Shown: positions 60,816 to 64,000 of the stretch, piece by piece
Layout: the number at the start of each line of letters is the position of its first letter
Numbering within the stretch: position 1 is the stretch's first letter
DNA from: Ferrovibrio sp.
Lineage (GTDB): Bacteria; Pseudomonadota; Alphaproteobacteria; Ferrovibrionales; Ferrovibrionaceae
Assembly: GCF_002796975.1 (NCBI RefSeq)
Contig: NZ_PEKV01000002.1
Coordinates: 103,358 to 167,357, forward strand
DNA: 64,000 nucleotides
Direction: 5' to 3'
The notes under the pieces: model-generated
What the model saw: the letters and a program-made list of their open reading frames with translations, nothing else
What the model was told of the DNA's origin: nothing
The model's database searches: none
Program-made: the position numbers and the translations under genes

Positions 60816-60983
60816 ATGGCCAAGCCGACTACCCTCAAGATCAAGCTGCTGAGCACCGCCGACACCGGCTACTTCTACGTGACCAAGAAGAACCCGCGTA
60901 CGAAGACCGAGAAGATGTCGCTGAAGAAGTACGACCCGGTCGCCCGCAAGCATGTCGAATTCAAGGAAACCAAGATCAAGTAA
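60816..60983 (+). CDS. rpmG: 50S ribosomal protein L33
   Basis: A 55-residue L33. The sequence [20 protein letters not shown] followed by [20 protein letters not shown] and [13 protein letters not shown] is the cysteine-free proteobacterial form, which needs no zinc. It sits near the E site of the large ribosomal subunit. It has its own promoter and a strong terminator directly downstream, so it is a single-gene transcript. Confidence 0.97.
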   Translation: MAKPTTLKIKLLSTADTGYFYVTKKNPRTKTEKMSLKKYDPVARKHVEFKETKIK

Positions 60984-61023
60984 GGTTCCCGCGCCGGCTG
61001 TTTCAACCTGGCTGCGAAAGACA

Positions 61024-61050
61024 AAAAGCCCCGCCATCGGCGGGGCTTTT
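61024..61050. terminator. Intrinsic terminator between rpmG and pleD (bidirectional)
   Basis: AAAAGCCCCGCC (61024-61035) pairs perfectly with GGCGGGGCTTTT (61039-61050) around a 3-base loop, giving a T-run on either strand. It serves rpmG on the plus strand and pleD on the minus strand. Confidence 0.92.
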
Positions 61051-61074
61051 CATTTTGGGCCGGTGAAATCGCCG

Positions 61075-62439
61075 TCAGGACTGGCGATAGATAATACGAT
61101 TGCGGCCGCCATTCTTGGCCTCGTAGAGCGCATCGTCGGCGCGCTTTAGCAGGCTGTCGGCCGTATCGCCCTCCAGCGAAGACGTACAGCCGATCGAGCA
61201 GGTCACGGTCAACTCCCCTGCACTGCGCGTCTGGATCGACTTGCCGCCGATCGCATTCAGCAAACGGTTGGCGACCACCTCGGACGATTCCAGATCGGTA
61301 TCAGGCATCAGCACGACGAATTCCTCGCCGCCGTAACGGCAGGCCATGTCAATGCCGCGGATGTTGCGCACGATCCGGTTGCCTACTTCGCGCAGCACGT
61401 CGTCGCCGGCCGGATGACCATGCGTGTCGTTCACCTGCTTGAAGTGATCCAGGTCGAGGATCGCCACCGATGTCCCATGCTGGCTCGCACTCTGCGCCAG
61501 CAGGGTGGCAAGGTGCGAGGCCATGTAGCGGCGGTTGTACAGGCCAGTCAGCGCGTCGGTGACCGCCATTTCCATGCTCTGCTGGTAATGCAGGCGCAGG
61601 CGGTCCTGGTAGCGCTTGCGGCGCACCTGGGCGCGCAGGCGAGCGATGAATTCGTTGCGGTCGATCGGCCGCACCACATAGTCGGTGACGCCGATCTCCA
61701 GCCCTTTTACCAACTGCTTTTGATCGTCCGGCCCCACCAGCAGCAGGATCGGTACGTTGCGGGTTTCCTCGGTGGTGCGGAACTGCGAGCAGAGCCGTAA
61801 CCCATCGGGATTCTGCAGGCTGAGGCTGACCACAACAGAATCATATTCGACCTGGCGGGCACGGCTCAGCGCATCCATGCCGTCTGCCGTCATCTCGGTG
61901 CGGAACTGCCCTTCGATCATGCGCTGCAGGCGCAGCTGATCACGTGGATTGTCCTCCACCAGCAGAATCTGCGCCGCGGCATAATCCTCATTCAGGCTCG
62001 GCACCGGCGGCGAAATCACGCCCAGCGATGCCGAGGTACGCTCGCGCATACGCAGCTCGTCCAGCATCAGCTTGACGCGCAGCAGTGACCGGACGCGCGC
62101 AAACATCGATGTGTCGTCGACCGGCTTGGTGAGGAAATCGTCGGCGCCGGCACTTAGGCCCTGCACGCGATCTTCGGGATCGCCCAGCGCGGTCACCATG
62201 ATGACGGGGACATGCGCGGTATCTGGATTGGCCTTAAGCCGGCGACAGACTTCAAATCCGTCCATGCCCGGCATCATCACATCGAGCAGGATCAGATCGG
62301 GCTTCTGGTTCACGGCGGCGTCGAGCGCTTCCGGGCCATTGCTCGCCGCAATCACCTCGTAGTATTCGCTGGTCAGCTTAGCTTCCAGCACCTTGACGTT
62401 GGTGCGGATGTCATCGACGACCAGAATGCGTGCGGTCAT
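61075..62439 (-). CDS. pleD: PleD-like diguanylate cyclase response regulator
   Basis: A 454-residue REC-REC-GGDEF protein. The first receiver has ILVVDDIRTN and the phospho-acceptor Asp53 in LILLDVMMPGMDGFEV with KPVDD. The second receiver is an adaptor without the normal phospho-site (ILLVEDNPRDQLRLQRM, SVVVSLSLQNPDGL). The cyclase domain contains VAILDLDHFKQVNDTHGHPA and GGEEF at residues 370-374, with the inhibitory I-site RxxD at 361-364. It makes cyclic-di-GMP upon phosphorylation-driven dimerisation, and controls pole development in Caulobacter relatives. It is co-transcribed with divK, 22 bp upstream. Confidence 0.96.
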   Translation of the reverse strand: MTARILVVDDIRTNVKVLEAKLTSEYYEVIAASNGPEALDAAVNQKPDLILLDVMMPGMDGFEVCRRLKANPDTAHVPVIMVTALGDPEDRVQGLSAGADDFLTKPVDDTSMFARVRSLLRVKLMLDELRMRERTSASLGVISPPVPSLNEDYAAAQILLVEDNPRDQLRLQRMIEGQFRTEMTADGMDALSRARQVEYDSVVVSLSLQNPDGLRLCSQFRTTEETRNVPILLLVGPDDQKQLVKGLEIGVTDYVVRPIDRNEFIARLRAQVRRKRYQDRLRLHYQQSMEMAVTDALTGLYNRRYMASHLATLLAQSASQHGTSVAILDLDHFKQVNDTHGHPAGDDVLREVGNRIVRNIRGIDMACRYGGEEFVVLMPDTDLESSEVVANRLLNAIGGKSIQTRSAGELTVTCSIGCTSSLEGDTADSLLKRADDALYEAKNGGRNRIIYRQS

Positions 62440-62461
62440 CGGATCACTCGGGCGCTAAATC

Positions 62462-62836
62462 TCAGGCCTTCGGCTCGAGGAACTGCTTCACAGTCTCGAT
62501 GAATTTGCCGACCGAGATGGGCTTGGCGATATAGGCGTCGCAACCGCCTTCGCGCATCTTCTCCTCGTCGCCCTTCATGGCGAAGGCGGTCACGGCGACC
62601 ACCGGGATACTGCGTAGATTGTCGTCTTCCTTGATCCACTTGATCACTTCCAGGCCGGACACCTCGGGAAGCTGGATATCCATCAGGATCAGGTCGGGCC
62701 GGTGCTTGCGCACCATGGCCAGCGCTTCCATGCCGTCCTTGGTCTGCAGGGTCTGGTAGCCATGGGCATCCAGCAGGTCGTGGAACAACTTCATATTGAG
62801 CTCGTTGTCCTCGACGATCAGTACAGTCTTGCTCAT
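62462..62836 (-). CDS. divK: Single-domain cell-cycle response regulator DivK
   Basis: A 124-residue receiver-only protein. Sequence [20 protein letters not shown], the phospho-acceptor Asp53 in [33 protein letters not shown] and [15 protein letters not shown] are characteristic of alphaproteobacterial DivK. It is phosphorylated by DivJ/PleC-type kinases and acts on CckA-CtrA control through DivL. The start at 62836 matches the family; the frame is open to 62908. The divK-pleD order is the same as in Caulobacter. Confidence 0.95.
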   Translation of the reverse strand: MSKTVLIVEDNELNMKLFHDLLDAHGYQTLQTKDGMEALAMVRKHRPDLILMDIQLPEVSGLEVIKWIKEDDNLRSIPVVAVTAFAMKGDEEKMREGGCDAYIAKPISVGKFIETVKQFLEPKA

Positions 62837-62937
62837 CAGCCCCGGTCCCCGGATAGTATCTGCTGTCGCACGCGCCGTTTTCCCTGCGTATCCAGTATTT
62901 TGTAGCACCCCCCACCGGCCGGGCCAAGCCGTTTACC

Positions 62938-63645
62938 ATGACATTCCAGCAGCTGATGAGCACAAAATTCCCTGATCCGACTGAGCTTCCCGTCCCGGTA
63001 GCCGAGCAACTCGCCACCCTCGCCCTGACGCGCGGGAAGCCGCTGATTATCGTGGATGCCGACGAGGTCCTGTTCTACTTCATGCGCGGCCTGGAACGCT
63101 TCCTGGAAAGCCGCGACCTCTATTTCGACTGGGCCTCCTACGCACTGCACGGAAACATCCGTCAGCGGCGGGACGATGCCCCTGTCGCTGCGGAAATCCT
63201 GCACCCCCTGCTACAACGCTTCTTCGCCGACGCTACCGAGGATCTGGAGCCGGTAGACGGCGCCGCACAGGCCCTGGCTGAATTGAGCCGGACGGCGCAG
63301 GTGGTTGTCCTGAGCAATGTGCCGATGCCGGCGCGCGGCGCTCGCATCCGTGCTCTTGCGCGACACGGCATGGCCTTCCCCCTGATTGCCAATACCGGCC
63401 CCAAAGGTCCGGCCGTCGCGTTCATGCTGAAGCAGACCATGGCGTCTGCCGTTTTCATCGACGACATTCCGCATAATCACAAATCCGTAGCGGAAATCGC
63501 GCCTGCGGTGCACCGCCTGCATTACATCGCCGATACACGGCTGGCAGCCCTGCTCGGGCCGGCACCGGACTGCCATCACCGCGCCGATACCTGGCCCGAC
63601 ATGCTGACGCATATCCAGGCCCTGCTCACGCAGGCAGCAAGATGA
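62938..63645 (+). CDS. HAD-superfamily-like hydrolase
   Basis: A 235-residue protein with HAD motifs: motif I IIVDADEVLFYFMRG (Asp-x-Asp), motif II VVVLSNVPMPARG, a Lys in NTGPKGPAVAFML and motif IV AVFIDDIPHNHKSV. It would be a small-molecule phosphatase or related hydrolase. The cap is helical (FLESRDLYFDWASYALHGNI). It overlaps the downstream ROK kinase gene by ATGA. The divK-pleD pair is divergent, 100 bp away. The substrate cannot be inferred; a sugar phosphate is possible given its neighbour. Confidence 0.85.
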   Translation: MTFQQLMSTKFPDPTELPVPVAEQLATLALTRGKPLIIVDADEVLFYFMRGLERFLESRDLYFDWASYALHGNIRQRRDDAPVAAEILHPLLQRFFADATEDLEPVDGAAQALAELSRTAQVVVLSNVPMPARGARIRALARHGMAFPLIANTGPKGPAVAFMLKQTMASAVFIDDIPHNHKSVAEIAPAVHRLHYIADTRLAALLGPAPDCHHRADTWPDMLTHIQALLTQAAR

Positions 63646-64000
63646 CGGGAATCCGGATCGGCATAGACCTCGGCGGCACCAAGATCGAGGCTATCGCACT
63701 TGAGGGCGATGGCACGATCCGGGTGCGCCGGCGCGTGCCGGCACCGCGGGGCGACTACCGTGCAACACTGACCGCCTTGCGTGATCTGACGCAGGCGGTG
63801 GAAAGCGAAGCCGGGACAATAGGCCCCATCGGCGTCGGCATTCCGGGCACGATCTCGCCTGCGACCGGCCTGATCAAGAATGCCAATTCCGTCTGGCTGA
63901 TCGGCCACCCGTTGGATCGCGACCTTGCCGAGGCCACCGGAAGATCCGTGCGGCTGGCCAATGATGCAAACTGTTTTGCGCTCTCCGAGGCGAGCGACGG
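63642..64000 (+). CDS. ROK-family sugar kinase, N-terminal part (runs off the window)
   Basis: The first 119 codons of a ROK kinase are present. They show the ATP-binding start MTGIRIGIDLGGTKIEAIAL, then GVGIPGTISPATGLIKNANS and the catalytic-region VRLANDANCFALSEAS, whose Asp is the expected base. ROK kinases phosphorylate fructose, glucose or N-acetyl-hexosamines; the NANSVWLIG segment resembles the fructokinase/N-acetylglucosamine kinase branch. Start set by ATGA overlap with the HAD gene. The C-terminus with the zinc-binding Cys motif is outside the window. Confidence 0.9.
   Translation, partial: MTGIRIGIDLGGTKIEAIALEGDGTIRVRRRVPAPRGDYRATLTALRDLTQAVESEAGTIGPIGVGIPGTISPATGLIKNANSVWLIGHPLDRDLAEATGRSVRLANDANCFALSEASD

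Noticed and set aside
1..64000. CRISPR arrays, insertion sequences, rRNA genes
   Set aside because: No regularly spaced identical repeats, transposase frames or rRNA-like sequence were seen on reading.

Overview
The window is high-GC DNA from a Gram-negative heterotroph, most likely an alphaproteobacterium of the Rhodospirillales (sensu lato). The clues are the divK-pleD pair, a pcm/rhodanese/TolC gene order, an alphaproteobacterial PAS-family protein, an indolepyruvate oxidoreductase beta subunit with a long C-terminal extension, and a class I PHA synthase. No phage, insertion sequence, rRNA operon or CRISPR array was seen. Genes are densely packed, with many ATGA, TGATG and GTGA overlaps.

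Layout. 1-2.5 kb: start of a TolC-type porin, a rhodanese, a PCMT-like methyltransferase, tRNA-Cys, a small conserved protein, and a YciI-like protein with a possible 41-residue ORF just upstream. 2.6-7.4 kb: a tightly coupled cassette for molybdenum hydroxylase maturation (MoxR ATPase, CoxE-type VWA protein, split XdhC, MoeA-like/MocA fusion), without the hydroxylase itself. 7.6-10.2 kb: a catalytically degenerate EAL-fold protein and two unknown proteins. 10.4-13.3 kb: purU and a receiver/HWE-kinase signalling pair. 13.7-21.1 kb: a divergent unit of a TRAP transporter plus MarR regulator against indolepyruvate:ferredoxin oxidoreductase, with a palindrome between them. 21.1-25.5 kb: a redoxin and an ScsB/DsbD-like thiol reductase, an LpxR-like lipid A deacylase and ArfB. 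25.5-29.4 kb: a helically phased repeat, an HTH-like protein, a quinol-type nitric oxide reductase and tRNA-Glu.

29.7-40.0 kb: a GntR regulator with its own palindrome, then a cytoplasmic gamma-glutamyltransferase-like enzyme, a DUF1028 protein and a complete peptide-type ABC transporter, followed by a cupin and a DMT exporter. This looks like a peptide or gamma-glutamyl compound scavenging operon. 40.0-45.4 kb: amino acid and housekeeping genes on the minus strand (aminotransferase, hom, glpX, recJ). 45.5-51.7 kb: an OmpA-like lipoprotein, phaC, a tandem-duplicated muconolactone-isomerase-like protein, a YchJ-like SEC-C protein, a gene broken by two one-base deletions, an SDR and a PAS protein. 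51.9-60.7 kb: topA, rnr, a glycerophosphodiesterase, corA, a DUF983 protein and two adjacent NUDIX genes. 60.8-64 kb: rpmG, pleD, divK, a HAD-like phosphatase and the start of a ROK sugar kinase.

The most interesting items are the GntR/GGT/DUF1028/peptide-ABC operon, the TRAP/IorAB divergent unit, the molybdenum-enzyme maturation cassette lacking a local target, the nine CYTRT pentamers spaced on average 10.5 bp apart upstream of arfB, and the doubly frameshifted gene behind the SDR.
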